Part shown: positions 43,206-51,849 of the stretch, in pieces
How positions within the stretch are numbered: the stretch's first letter is position 1
Layout: each line of letters opens with the position of its first letter
Assembly: GCA_963664585.2 (NCBI GenBank)
Contig: CAXXEO010000009.1
Span: 142,672-206,671, forward strand
Direction of reading: 5' to 3'
DNA: 64,000 nucleotides
Origin: G963664585 sp963664585
Lineage (GTDB): Bacteria > Bacillota > Clostridia > Oscillospirales > Ruminococcaceae
Notes under the pieces: generated by a model
What the model saw: only the letters and a program-made list of their open reading frames with translations
Databases searched by the model: none
Told to the model about the DNA's origin: nothing
Made by a program: the position numbers and the translations under genes

Positions 43206-44189
43206 ATGAGCTTACTTGAAATTAAGGATTTACATATCCACTATGTGACCGATGACGGCACGGTGCGCGCAGTCAATGGCGTAACGATGTCGATAGAAAA
43301 GGGAGAAACACTGGGCCTTGTCGGCGAGACAGGGGCAGGGAAAACGACGACGGCGCTGGGGATCATGCGGCTGGTGCCGGACCCTCCGGGAAAAATCATA
43401 AAAGGCAGCATCCTATTTGAAGGCGAAGATCTTTTCGCAAAGAGCGAAGCCGAGATGCGGAAGATTCGTGGCAATCACATTACGATGATCTTTCAGGATC
43501 CGATGACGGCACTGAACCCGATTATGACAGTAGGGGATCAGATCGCCGAGGTGGTCAAGTTTCACAACAAAGGGTTTTCAAAAGCCGACGCGCATTGCAG
43601 AGCAGCTGAGATGCTTGAGATCGTGGGCATACCCCAAGAGCGGATGAATGAGTATCCGCATCAATTTTCGGGTGGTATGAAACAGCGGGTTGTCATCGCG
43701 ATAGCGCTGGCCTGTAATCCGACATTATTGGTCGCAGACGAGCCGACGACAGCTCTTGATGTAACGATACAGGCCCAGGTACTGACGATGATGAACAATT
43801 TAAAGATCAACTTTAACACATCGATGATCCTGATCACGCATGATCTGGGTGTTGTTGCGGAGATTTGCGATAAAGTAGCGATCATGTACGCGGGTGAGAT
43901 TGTGGAGTTTGGAACGCTTGAGGCGATCTACAACGAAACAAAGCATCCGTACACGAAGGGATTATTCGGTTCAATCCCGAGCCTTGACAAGAAGGTTGAC
44001 CGTTTAAGCCCCATATTTGGTCTGATGCCAGACCCGACCAATCTGCCTTCCGGCTGCCCATTCCATCCGCGCTGTCCGTATGCGATGAAGGAGTGTGACA
44101 GCAAGGATCCCGATACGTTTGAGGTAACGCCGGGTCATTATGTCAAGTGTCTGCTTTACACTGAGGAAGGCAGGGAGAAGAATGGATAA
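43206..44189 (+). CDS. dppD: Peptide ABC transporter ATPase, DppD/OppD type
   Basis: A 327-residue ATP-binding subunit. Walker A is GETGAGKTT, the signature loop FSGGMKQR, Walker B LLVADEPTTALD, and the H-loop LITHDLGV. The C-terminal oligopeptide/dipeptide extension has the Cys-rich GCPFHPRCPYAMKECD, as in OppD, where it may bind an iron-sulphur cluster. ATG 43206 follows GAGGGGTGA; the GTG at 43197 is an alternative. The 3' end overlaps dppF by 8 bases. Confidence 0.94.
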   Translation: MSLLEIKDLHIHYVTDDGTVRAVNGVTMSIEKGETLGLVGETGAGKTTTALGIMRLVPDPPGKIIKGSILFEGEDLFAKSEAEMRKIRGNHITMIFQDPMTALNPIMTVGDQIAEVVKFHNKGFSKADAHCRAAEMLEIVGIPQERMNEYPHQFSGGMKQRVVIAIALACNPTLLVADEPTTALDVTIQAQVLTMMNNLKINFNTSMILITHDLGVVAEICDKVAIMYAGEIVEFGTLEAIYNETKHPYTKGLFGSIPSLDKKVDRLSPIFGLMPDPTNLPSGCPFHPRCPYAMKECDSKDPDTFEVTPGHYVKCLLYTEEGREKNG

Positions 44190-45147
44190 ATTATTAGAAG
44201 TAAAGGATCTAAAGAAATATTTCAAGACCCCGAAGGGCATGCTTCATGCGGTAGACGGGCTGAGCTTTACGATTGAGCGGGGCAAGACGCTGGGCGTAGT
44301 GGGTGAATCGGGCTGTGGCAAGTCGACACTTGGACGCACGATCCTGAATCTTTTGGACATTACCGGAGGGGAGATCTGGTTTGAGGGAAAGAACATTACC
44401 GGTATCAACAAGGGTGATGAGTATATCGCGCTGCGCAAGGAGATGCAGATCATCTTTCAGGATCCGTTTTCCTCGTTGAATCCGCGTATGAGTGTTAGCG
44501 ACACGATTGCCGAGGCACTGCGGATCCACAACATCTGCAAGACGCGGGAAGAGCTTGATGCGCGCGTAGCGGAGCTGATGGATACGGTGGGACTGGCCCA
44601 AAGGCTGGCGTATTCGTATCCGCATGAGCTGGACGGCGGACGCCGGCAGAGGATCGGCGTGGCCCGCGCACTCGCATTAAACCCGAAGTTTATCGTCTGC
44701 GACGAACCGGTTTCAGCGCTGGACGTTTCTATCCAGGCGCAGATTCTTAATCTGATGCAGGATTTGCAGAGAGATAAAAACCTGACCTATATCTTCATAA
44801 CCCATGATCTTTCGGTCGTGAAACACATTTCCAACGACATCCTGGTGATGTATCTCGGAAAGCTCGTGGAAAAGTGCGAGTCGGACGAGCTTTTTGTAAA
44901 CACGCTGCATCCTTATACCAAGGCGCTTCTGTCTGCGATTCCAATCCCCACGATTGGCGCCCGCAAGGAGCGTATGCTGCTCAAAGGCGAGCTCTCCTCA
45001 CCGATCAATCCAAAGCCCGGCTGCCGCTTTGCTCTGCGCTGTCCTTACGCAAAAGAACAGTGCACGAAGGTTGAGCCGGAGATCGAAGAAGTTTTACCTG
45101 CTCACTTCGTCGCCTGCCATTTCGTCCGCGAGATTAACCATATTTGA
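44182..45147 (+). CDS. dppF: Peptide ABC transporter ATPase, DppF/OppF type, altered signature loop
   Basis: A 321-residue second ATPase. Walker A GESGCGKST, Q-loop IIFQDPFSSLNPRMS, Walker B FIVCDEPVSALD and H-loop FITHDLSVV are normal, and the C-terminal extension holds GCRFALRCPYAKEQC. The signature loop, however, reads LDGGRRQRIGVARAL where LSGGQ is usual: Ser has become Asp and Gln has become Arg. This could weaken one of the two ATP sites. ATG 44182 has AGGGAG upstream and lies inside the dppD end. Confidence 0.93.
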   Translation: MDKLLEVKDLKKYFKTPKGMLHAVDGLSFTIERGKTLGVVGESGCGKSTLGRTILNLLDITGGEIWFEGKNITGINKGDEYIALRKEMQIIFQDPFSSLNPRMSVSDTIAEALRIHNICKTREELDARVAELMDTVGLAQRLAYSYPHELDGGRRQRIGVARALALNPKFIVCDEPVSALDVSIQAQILNLMQDLQRDKNLTYIFITHDLSVVKHISNDILVMYLGKLVEKCESDELFVNTLHPYTKALLSAIPIPTIGARKERMLLKGELSSPINPKPGCRFALRCPYAKEQCTKVEPEIEEVLPAHFVACHFVREINHI

Positions 45148-45163
45148 GCATAAATAAGCAAAA

Positions 45164-45204
45164 TGTCAAATTGATACGGCAACTTTCGCCGTATCAATTT
45201 GACA
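45164..45204 (+). terminator. Large hairpin after dppF
   Basis: A 17-bp perfect stem (TGTCAAATTGATACGGC and complement) with loop AACTTTC. There is no clean T tract, so it may terminate poorly or protect the mRNA 3' end. Confidence 0.6.
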
Positions 45205-45314
45205 ATATCTGCTGGAATACCTATGGTTCCATTCAGAACGTATTCCCTAAAGAAACATTTGACTATACTAAAAACGTGGAAGGCTTAAATTCAGAACAAG
45301 CCAACGACCCGTGA
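45201..45314 (+). pseudogene. 3' remnant of a peptide-binding protein gene
   Basis: An open frame from 45201 to TGA 45312-45314 reads NICWNTYGSIQNVFPKETFD and then YTKNVEGL. It lines up with the last part of the binding protein at 39440-41005 (YCYNTFYNIPIVFPKN, then RTNVEGFVFN). It has no start or upstream coding part, so it is a leftover of a second dppA-like gene deleted or recombined after dppF. Confidence 0.65.
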
Positions 45315-45350
45315 GCCCCGTATTTTCGATTTGCTGCCATACATGTGAAT

Positions 45351-45456
45351 TATAGCCAATTAACTTAAAAACTGGCTATATATAAAACGTCATTTTCTTC
45401 CCCCGCCTTCGGCGGGGGAAGAAATCACAAGCTTGTTTTCAAGTTAATCAACTATA
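45351..45456 (-). repeat. Intergenic palindromic repeat, copy 3 (inverted)
   Basis: A 106-bp copy in reverse orientation to the other four. Its central stem is perfect (TTCTTCCCCCGCC against its complement). It lies between the transporter operon and the GGDEF-EAL gene. Confidence 0.85.
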
Positions 45457-45528
45457 AAAGGCAAAGACAATTGGCAGATACGTATAATTTAAAACAGTAG
45501 GCGGTGCAGTTACCTGCATCGCCTACTC

Positions 45529-47835
45529 TTATGCAATCATGCTTTTAATAAATACTTCTTCAAACACCGAAGCAGAGACAGGCCGGCCAAGCAAAAAACC
45601 CTGCACCTGATTGCAATCTAAACCCATCAAAATATCAAGCTGTTCTTGCGTTTCAACGCCTTCTGCAATTGTTTTTACGCCAATAGCATTTGCCATAGAT
45701 ATGACGGCTTTTACTACCTGAATACCCTTGCTATTATTTAATGAAACTTGCTCTATAAGTGTTTTGTCTATCTTTATCCGGTCAAAAGGATATTTGTTTA
45801 AATAACCCCATGAGGAATATCCAGATCCAAAATCATCTATCGATACAGATACACTTAATTCTTTGAACAGATCAAATATTGCGTTTACTTTGCTTCCATC
45901 TTCAATCATTATATTTTCTGTTATTTCCATATCGATCCATGTGGTTTTGAAATGTTCATCGCTAATAAGAGTTTTTAAAGTACTGATAAAGTCATCTTCT
46001 TTCAGTTCTTTAGGAGAAATATTGATACCCATCTTGAGATCAAGGGAATATGTTGTGTTCCACTTGATAATCTGCTTGATCGCTTCAAACATTACCCATT
46101 TTCCCATTTTGATGATAAAGTTTATTTCTTCGGCAACAGGAATAAATTCATTTGGAGTAATATAGCCATGTTCGGTGTTGTTCCAGCAGATCAATGCCTC
46201 TGCCCCGATTATCTTGTTGTCGGGCAAGCTGAATTGAGGCTGGTAAAACAATTCAAAATCCTTTTCTATGTTGGCGTTTCTTAAGAGAACTTCAATTTCA
46301 CTCTTTTTTTCATCACTTTCTTTAAAGAAGGGATCAAAAAAACCATATTTGTTAAAACCCTGAGACTTCGCGCGATACATAGCGATATCAGCATTCCTTA
46401 TAAGAGTTTTTCTGTCGTTGGCATCTGTAAGAAAAATTGAAATGCCAAGACTAATCGTTACGCGCAATATATGTTCACCAATCATAATTGGCGCGCCGCA
46501 ACTTTCGATAATCTGCTCAGCAAATTCCGAAAGATCTTTATGGGTATATTTGCCTCGAAATAATAATGCAAATTCATCTCCGCCGAGTCTTGCTAAAATG
46601 GCACCGTTATTACAATTAAGCATTCTGCTGGATATTTCGATCAAAACCTCATCACCAACATCATGCCCTAAACTATCATTAATTATTTTGAAACGGTCTA
46701 CATCAATTAAAAATACTGCTAGTACTTCGTGAGTAGGCAACGTTTCGATTGACTCATCAAGAGAATTCATAAAGAATCGTCTGTTATGAAGCTTTGTAAC
46801 TGTGTCATGATTTGCTAAAAATTTGAGCTCGCTAAATTGTTCCTCAACGCGCTTTTCGAGAATACTGTTTAGATTTAGTTCTTTCTGATAGAGCTCACCG
46901 TTTCTGATTGCCAACTGAACCTGTGCGCTTAATATTCCATAAATCACCACAACTAGAAAATAAATAACGATATCCGCTATTACAAATCCTTCATTCATAA
47001 AGGCTGTCAGAGGGAAAAAAAACAATAATATCCATTTGAGGCTGTATCCTATATTGCTAAAATCTTCACGACTTTCATGGGTATCGGCGAAAGTACTCCA
47101 TAATGCGCCAAATGCAATTAATAACAGTGCAAATATATAAAAAGAATCAGTCAATGAATTTAGAATATAAGTACTATTTGCGTATGTGTAAAAGTAGTGT
47201 AAATCGTTTACTGAATATAAAAGAATCCCTAACCCAAAACAATAAATATAAGCTGGTATTTTTCCTTTCCTCGCAGAAAACCAGTATATAAGTTCTCCTA
47301 TTATGACTAGAAAATCGAGAATAATTAGGAAAGTCGAAACGATTCCATCTTGCGATAGGATCTTAATCCATGCGTTTGATTTATTGAAAAATACGATCCA
47401 AATTAACATAACACTTGAAAAGCTGATCACCAGTGTGTCAAGTAGCAATTGAAAAGAGTCCCATTTATTGAATTGACAGAATAAAAATTTTAAAACAGCA
47501 GTGGCAATAAATACATTAGTAAGCATATACATAAATGAAATGAAGAGGTTTTTTGTCGGATTTGCTCCGCTAAAAGAACTGATTGCCCAAAGAATATCAC
47601 CAACGGTCCACGAAAAACAAGCAAAAGAATATATTGGCAAAACCATACTAACCAAACTTCTATGATCGGAATTAATATATGCATAAATTAAAACTCCTGT
47701 AGCCGTTCCGGCATTCAGCGGTGACAGAATATTGCACCAAAATTCCGACTCAAAAACTGAAGCAATAAAATAGAACGCAAATAATATCGCCCCAACAATT
47801 AGTATTTTATAGAATGTGGATTTTGATTTTATCAC
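45529..47835 (-). CDS. Membrane diguanylate cyclase/phosphodiesterase (GGDEF-EAL)
   Basis: A 768-residue c-di-GMP enzyme. About eight to nine hydrophobic segments (10-310) form an uncharacterised membrane sensor. A GGDEF domain (about 345-505) has an intact LARLGGDEFALLF active site and no obvious inhibitory RxxD in front. An EAL domain (about 520-768) keeps GAEALICW, INISPKEL, EITENIM, DDFGSGYSS, RIKIDKTLI, AEGVET and QGFLLGRPV, so hydrolysis looks possible. The net activity cannot be predicted. It has no operon partners; repeats lie on both sides. The start is ATG 47835; the 47836-48329 gap holds a hairpin and repeat copy 4. Confidence 0.93.
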   Translation of the reverse strand: MIKSKSTFYKILIVGAILFAFYFIASVFESEFWCNILSPLNAGTATGVLIYAYINSDHRSLVSMVLPIYSFACFSWTVGDILWAISSFSGANPTKNLFISFMYMLTNVFIATAVLKFLFCQFNKWDSFQLLLDTLVISFSSVMLIWIVFFNKSNAWIKILSQDGIVSTFLIILDFLVIIGELIYWFSARKGKIPAYIYCFGLGILLYSVNDLHYFYTYANSTYILNSLTDSFYIFALLLIAFGALWSTFADTHESREDFSNIGYSLKWILLFFFPLTAFMNEGFVIADIVIYFLVVVIYGILSAQVQLAIRNGELYQKELNLNSILEKRVEEQFSELKFLANHDTVTKLHNRRFFMNSLDESIETLPTHEVLAVFLIDVDRFKIINDSLGHDVGDEVLIEISSRMLNCNNGAILARLGGDEFALLFRGKYTHKDLSEFAEQIIESCGAPIMIGEHILRVTISLGISIFLTDANDRKTLIRNADIAMYRAKSQGFNKYGFFDPFFKESDEKKSEIEVLLRNANIEKDFELFYQPQFSLPDNKIIGAEALICWNNTEHGYITPNEFIPVAEEINFIIKMGKWVMFEAIKQIIKWNTTYSLDLKMGINISPKELKEDDFISTLKTLISDEHFKTTWIDMEITENIMIEDGSKVNAIFDLFKELSVSVSIDDFGSGYSSWGYLNKYPFDRIKIDKTLIEQVSLNNSKGIQVVKAVISMANAIGVKTIAEGVETQEQLDILMGLDCNQVQGFLLGRPVSASVFEEVFIKSMIA

Positions 47836-48022
47836 AAAAACTCCATCCTTATATGAATAATGGATATATACATATATCGGAAAAAACTGGTATTATATTA
47901 GGCTGTTTTATTTTGTTCACCAAATATAATACCTTCTGCTGCAAAAACATGTAAATGATTGAAGGAAAATAAGGACGCTATTCTGAACTTTTTTGAAACG
48001 AATAATATTCTTAAAAAATGAT

Positions 48023-48061
48023 CGAAGGCCAACGAAAACAATTCATTTTCGAGGGCCTTCG
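48023..48061 (-). terminator. Hairpin between the c-di-GMP enzyme and ABC exporter genes
   Basis: CGAAGGCC (48023-48030) pairs with GGCCTTCG (48054-48061), with CGAAAA/TTTTCG inside. On the minus strand it is followed by ATCATTTTTTAAG, so it may end the merR-ABC transcript. Confidence 0.55.
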
Positions 48062-48184
48062 GAAAAACTGACTGTATCACTCATAAGTCGCAATTATCAT
48101 CTTGCAAACTTTTGAGGTGCAGTTCATTATGTGATGGCTTCTATTCAAGTTTGCTTTTTTGTGATTTATAATCCGTCTTTCTAT

Positions 48185-48289
48185 TATAGTTGATTAACTT
48201 GAATACAAGCTTGTGATTTCTCCCCCGCCGAAGGCGGGGGGAGAAAATGACGTTTTATATATAGCCAGTTTTTAAGTTAATTGGCTGTA
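48185..48289 (+). repeat. Intergenic palindromic repeat, copy 4
   Basis: A 105-bp copy with CTGTA instead of CTATA at its right end and a changed but still pairable central stem (TTCTCCCCC against GGGGGGAGAA). It lies 40 bases past the ABC-2 permease stop. Confidence 0.85.
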
Positions 48290-48329
48290 ACCGATCGTAT
48301 ATATTGACAACTATAAAATGGCATACTAA

Positions 48330-49073
48330 TCATTCCCATCTGAAAAAACCAATCGAAATGCCTATACATATTACCGCAAGTGCGATCATTACGATAATGG
48401 GAATCAAAACACTGTCAACAGGCAAACCAAGTGAAGCAGCTTTTAACAGTTTTATTCCCTGGGTTAACGGTAAAATATCGGCTGCTTTTTGAAGAGTTGA
48501 AGGCATAATCTCATAGGGCAAGGTTGCACCCGAGAAAATAAGCATTGGAAAATACAATATACAGCACAATAGATTTGCGGTTTTTATATTTGGCGCAATA
48601 CCACCCACCATCATTCCGATACTGAACATTGATAGCATGACCAGAAAGTATGTGCCTAAGAAAAGGGGCCACGAACCGCCCAATTGATAACCGAAGAAAA
48701 CTGTTGCTGCGCCATAAACCAGGATGAGCGAAACAATCGAATAAAGCGCGTAAATTGTAACTTGTACCACTAAAATGAGGGTAGGACTGGTCGGTGTCAC
48801 CTTGAATCGCTTTAAGATTTTTTTATGCCGGTAATCGGATACGACCAAAGGAAGGCCCATGACGCCGCCCGCACATATGGCAATTGTCGCTACCGCCCCG
48901 AAGGACTGATCCAGAAATGTGTAACCTGCACCATCGAAAGCAGGCTTGTTCCCATAAATAATCCCCAGGATTACCACAATTGCAACGGGCATACAAATGG
49001 CGAAAATGATCATATCCATGCCGCGCAGAGACAGCTTGAATTCAGTTTTGAATAAGGTGCTAAATGCTTTCAT
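48330..49073 (-). CDS. ABC-2 type exporter permease
   Basis: A 247-residue permease with six hydrophobic segments (for example IIFAICMPVAIVVILGIIYG, TIAICAGGVMGLPLVV, IYALYSIVSLILVYG). It has the ABC-2 C-terminal pattern YFPMLIFSGATLPYEIMPSTLQ. It exports drugs, lipids or peptides with the next ATPase. ATG 49073 has AGGAGG 9 bases upstream; a longer frame starts at 49163. It overlaps the ATPase gene end by 14 bases. Confidence 0.88.
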   Translation of the reverse strand: MKAFSTLFKTEFKLSLRGMDMIIFAICMPVAIVVILGIIYGNKPAFDGAGYTFLDQSFGAVATIAICAGGVMGLPLVVSDYRHKKILKRFKVTPTSPTLILVVQVTIYALYSIVSLILVYGAATVFFGYQLGGSWPLFLGTYFLVMLSMFSIGMMVGGIAPNIKTANLLCCILYFPMLIFSGATLPYEIMPSTLQKAADILPLTQGIKLLKAASLGLPVDSVLIPIIVMIALAVICIGISIGFFRWE

Positions 49074-49794
49074 TCTCTTTTTCCTCCTCGTTTGTGTACC
49101 AAAGGTAAGCATCCTCAAATTTTTCGAAAGGACTGGATGCAATCGCTTCCTGTACTGTTCCACTAAATACTGTTTTCCCGTTTTTTAGGATATTTATCTT
49201 GTCACACAGGACTTCAACCTCATCCATAAAGTGAGAGGTTAATAGGATAGTAAGGCCTTTTGCTTTCAGATCGGAAAGGTATTTCCACACATCACGTCTG
49301 GCTTTTGCATCCAGCCATGTTGTCAACTCGTCTAAAAATACGACTTCTGGATTGGGAATCAATGCGAGGACGATAAATAAGCGTTGCTTTTGCCCTCCAG
49401 AAAGCTCGCTTATTTGACTTTTGAGTTTGTCAGAAAGGCCAAATTGTTTTAATAAGTCTGTGTAATCCATAGAGGTTGTGTAAAGAGATTGTGTTACCTC
49501 GCAAAGCTCGGACACCGTTATTTTATCTTGGTAATTGGACTCTTGAAATTGAACACCGACCCTTTCAAACAATTTCTTGCGGTCTATTTGAGGGTTCATC
49601 CCCAAAATGGATACATCTCCGCGATCTTGCTTCTTAGTACCTAAAATACACTCAATGGTAGTGCTTTTGCCTGCGCCATTGGCTCCAAGCAAGCCGAATA
49701 TCTCACCATGGCCAACTGAAATATTCACATTCTCAATTGCTCTGATACCAGCATAGGACTTGCTCAGATTTTTCACCTTGATTGTTGTTTCCAT
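49060..49794 (-). CDS. ABC exporter ATPase
   Basis: A 244-residue ATP-binding protein of the drug/antibiotic export class. Walker A is GANGAGKST, signature LSGGQKQR, H-loop LLTSHFMDEVE. The Walker B/D-loop reads VVFLDELTTWLDAKARRD instead of the usual DEPTTGLD, so Pro and Gly are replaced, while the catalytic Glu and D-loop Asp remain. AGGAGG precedes ATG 49794. It is coupled to the permease gene and lies downstream of a MerR regulator, which probably senses the exported compound. Confidence 0.92.
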   Translation of the reverse strand: METTIKVKNLSKSYAGIRAIENVNISVGHGEIFGLLGANGAGKSTTIECILGTKKQDRGDVSILGMNPQIDRKKLFERVGVQFQESNYQDKITVSELCEVTQSLYTTSMDYTDLLKQFGLSDKLKSQISELSGGQKQRLFIVLALIPNPEVVFLDELTTWLDAKARRDVWKYLSDLKAKGLTILLTSHFMDEVEVLCDKINILKNGKTVFSGTVQEAIASSPFEKFEDAYLWYTNEEEKENESI

Positions 49795-49828
49795 GCTATA
49801 AAATTCCTCCTTTTCTTTATATAAAAAT

Positions 49829-49852
49829 AACACCAGATATAAGTCTGGTGTT
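49829..49852 (-). promoter_or_regulatory. Dyad at the merR/ABC junction
   Basis: AACACCAGA (49829-49837) and TCTGGTGTT (49844-49852) with a 6-base loop. On the minus strand a T-rich run follows (TTATTTTTAT), so it may be an attenuator. The half-site AAGTCTGGTGT is also found at 50655-50665 near the merR promoter, which favours a MerR operator. Confidence 0.5.
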
Positions 49853-50612
49853 AAAGTGTAGGGTTTGTACTGAATTGTTTTTTCATCTTTTCAAGGTGAG
49901 TTCGCATACCCTGCGCATTCTTCTCGGCATGTTGCAATGATGTGAGCAGCTTATCACATACAGAAATAATGTCATCATTTTCGCTTGGGGTATCAATCAC
50001 CGTCCGTATATTTACTTGGGGATTGCAGGAAAGCGCACAGAGCATCCGCAAAATTGCTGCAAGTGAATAATTAGCACAACGCAAGGAACGAATAATTTTG
50101 AGCTGGCTAATATCTTCATCAGTATATACTCGATAGCCATTTTGCCTACGTTTAACAGTCAGTAAGCCATTCATTTCCCAGTTTCTCAAAGTGTCCATAG
50201 TTATTTGCAGATAATCAGCCGTTTCTTTTCTTGTGAAAAACAATTTGTTTGTAGTCTGTTTACTGCCTGATAATAGCTGACTTGCGATTTCTATGGCTTC
50301 TTCTGCGTTTTCTTTTTCTTTTTTGATTTGTTGGATGTAGCTCTCAGTCAGATAAATAGCCTTTTCAAAATCTCTGGCAGCAGAAATCTTAATTATTTCA
50401 ATCGCTTTTTTTCGTAGGCCATTTTGTAAAACTTCAATTTTTAGGGCAGTTCTTGCAAATCTGAATTGCTCCATATGGAAATTGGTAAACTCGCGATATC
50501 CGTTTGTTTTCCGTTCGGGTTTGGGGATTAGTTCAAGCTTCTCATAAAGCCGAACAGTATTTGGATGTATTCCTATACGTTTTGCAATTTCCGCTGTCTT
50601 ATAGGTACCCAT
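49851..50612 (-). CDS. MerR-family regulator with two MerR HTH domains
   Basis: A 253-residue regulator. The first winged HTH (about 4-70) reads YKTAEIAKRIGIHPNTVRLY and the second (about 125-190) FFTRKETADYLQITMDTLRN, each followed by a wing with NGYR. A helical region (about 75-118) lies between, and a helical C-terminal effector region follows. A double HTH in one chain is unusual: MerR proteins normally have one per subunit and act as dimers. It probably controls the adjoining ABC exporter and itself. Confidence 0.85.
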   Translation of the reverse strand: MGTYKTAEIAKRIGIHPNTVRLYEKLELIPKPERKTNGYREFTNFHMEQFRFARTALKIEVLQNGLRKKAIEIIKISAARDFEKAIYLTESYIQQIKKEKENAEEAIEIASQLLSGSKQTTNKLFFTRKETADYLQITMDTLRNWEMNGLLTVKRRQNGYRVYTDEDISQLKIIRSLRCANYSLAAILRMLCALSCNPQVNIRTVIDTPSENDDIISVCDKLLTSLQHAEKNAQGMRTHLEKMKKQFSTNPTL

Positions 50613-50638
50613 TCAATCATTCCACCAATCTTTTCTAT

Positions 50639-50665
50639 ATTATAGCATCAAGTTAAAGTCTGGTG
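50639..50665 (-). promoter_or_regulatory. merR promoter region
   Basis: A -10 TATAAT on the minus strand (50639-50644), 27 bases from the merR start, with AAGTCTGGTGT at 50655-50665 where a MerR operator would sit in the spacer/-35 region. No good -35 is visible, as expected of activator-dependent promoters. The rest of 50666-50819 shows no gene. Confidence 0.45.
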
Positions 50666-50819
50666 TATTAGTGGAGGGTTTTAATGATACCAGATAAGAA
50701 AAAATCACAAGGCAAAACCACACAACTAAGATTTTACAATATGTATTCTGATATCTGTTTTATAATCAACAAACAAAACATATAGATGGTGAACAAAAGA
50801 GCCTTCAGTAAGGTATTAC

Positions 50820-51152
50820 TTACTCCTGGCTTTCCAGGTAATCGATATAATGGTTTCCCCATGTCTCAAGTGAAGCTAAAACCGGCATGAATTGCTTTCC
50901 AAGTTTGCTTAAAGAGTATTCAACCTTGGGTGGTATCTGGTTGTACACAGTTCGGACGGCGAGGCCATTTTCCTCCATCATGCGTAGTTGCTTGGTCAAT
51001 GTCGTTTGCGTCAGATTGGGAAGCGCTCTTTGCAGCTCGTTAAAGCGCATTGTCTTCTCACTTAGATGGTGCAGGATGAGCAGCGTCCATTTCCCCGTCA
51101 GTATCTTTTGAGCAGTCACGAACGGACAGACTCCAAACAATTCTTTTTCCAT
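50820..51152 (-). CDS. HxlR-family winged-helix regulator
   Basis: A 110-residue HxlR/MarR-like regulator with the family core ILTGKWTLLILHHLSEKTMR, FNELQRALPNLTQTTLTKQL and the wing PPKVEYSLSKLGKQFMPVL. Cys9 in FGVCPFVTA matches the redox-sensing Cys of YodB, CatR and HypR, which respond to quinones or oxidants. It is transcribed away from the PPOX-family gene at 51286, with a dyad operator in the shared gap, the usual arrangement for control of a reductase or oxidase. Confidence 0.9.
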   Translation of the reverse strand: MEKELFGVCPFVTAQKILTGKWTLLILHHLSEKTMRFNELQRALPNLTQTTLTKQLRMMEENGLAVRTVYNQIPPKVEYSLSKLGKQFMPVLASLETWGNHYIDYLESQE

Positions 51153-51164
51153 GTTGCCTCCAAT

Positions 51165-51182
51165 AGTATCGTATTAGATACT
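51165..51182. promoter_or_regulatory. Probable HxlR operator
   Basis: AGTATC (51165-51170) and GATACT (51177-51182) with a 6-base spacer, lying 13 bases before the HxlR start in the divergent gap. Confidence 0.55.
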
Positions 51183-51285
51183 TACTATACTAAAAAATCG
51201 TACTTGATTAAAATATTGTACATGTTAAAATTGTATCGTCGAAGAGATTGAAAGTCAATGCATAATCGAAATGGAGGCTATGTTT

Positions 51286-51678
51286 ATGAAAGAAGTCTAT
51301 GATTTTCTGAAAAAGTGCGGGACCTACTACCTTGCGACAGTGGAAGGCAACCAACCAAGGGTGCGCCCGTTTGGTACAATCGATTTATTTGAAAACAAGC
51401 TTTATATTCAAACAGGTAAAGCAAAGAAAGTATCCAAGCAAATCGCCGCAAATTCCAAAATTGAAATTTGCGCGTTCAATGGCGATCATTGGATTCGTGT
51501 AGAAGCTACTGCTGTTGAAGATGACAGAAATGAAGCAAGGCAACATATGCTCGATGCATATCCGAGTTTGCAGGCCATGTACAAAGCTGACGATGGCAAT
51601 ACGCAGGTACTCTGTCTCAAGGACGCCACAGCAACCATTGCATCCTTTACCGAGAAACCCAGGGAAATAAGATTTTAA
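51286..51678 (+). CDS. Pyridoxamine-5'-phosphate-oxidase-like flavin protein
   Basis: A protein of about 130 residues of the PPOX/NimA-like flavin reductase class. The split-barrel pattern is visible: FLKKCGTYYLATVEGNQPRV, RPFGTIDLFENKLYIQTGKA, IEICAFNGDHWIRVEATA and the C-terminal IASFTEKPREIRF. It likely binds FMN or F420-like cofactors and reduces quinones, nitro compounds or similar. ATG 51286 is chosen because GGAGG lies 8 bases before it; an ATG at 51271 overlaps that site. It is divergent from an HxlR regulator. Confidence 0.88.
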   Translation: MKEVYDFLKKCGTYYLATVEGNQPRVRPFGTIDLFENKLYIQTGKAKKVSKQIAANSKIEICAFNGDHWIRVEATAVEDDRNEARQHMLDAYPSLQAMYKADDGNTQVLCLKDATATIASFTEKPREIRF

Positions 51679-51691
51679 TGCACTGTATTCA

Positions 51692-51727
51692 AAAACAGCA
51701 GGCCGGTTCGTACCGGCCTGCTGTTTT
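51692..51727 (+). terminator. Terminator of the PPOX gene
   Basis: A 16-bp perfect stem AAAACAGCAGGCCGGT with loop TCGT and a following T tract. Confidence 0.92.
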
Positions 51728-51805
51728 TCTCATTCCTCATGGTGCCTCAGGAAATGTTAGCGTAAAGGTGGTGAAAATTTCCTCCTCCTTGTGTTATACT
51801 ATTAA

Positions 51806-51845
51806 TGCGGCAAGGCTACATTCAATACAGGCTTGCCGCATTTTT
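51806..51845 (+). terminator. Isolated terminator preceded by a TATACT box
   Basis: TGCGGCAAG (51806-51814) pairs with CTTGCCGCA (51832-51840), followed by TTTTTCTGTT. A TATACT box lies at 51795-51800 but with a poor -35. It may be a leftover leader/attenuator or a very short transcript; no coding region belongs to it. Confidence 0.55.
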
Positions 51846-51849
51846 CTGT

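Noticed and set aside
45863..47291. Plus-strand frames opposite the GGDEF-EAL gene
   Set aside because: Antisense shadows of a gene with intact catalytic motifs.
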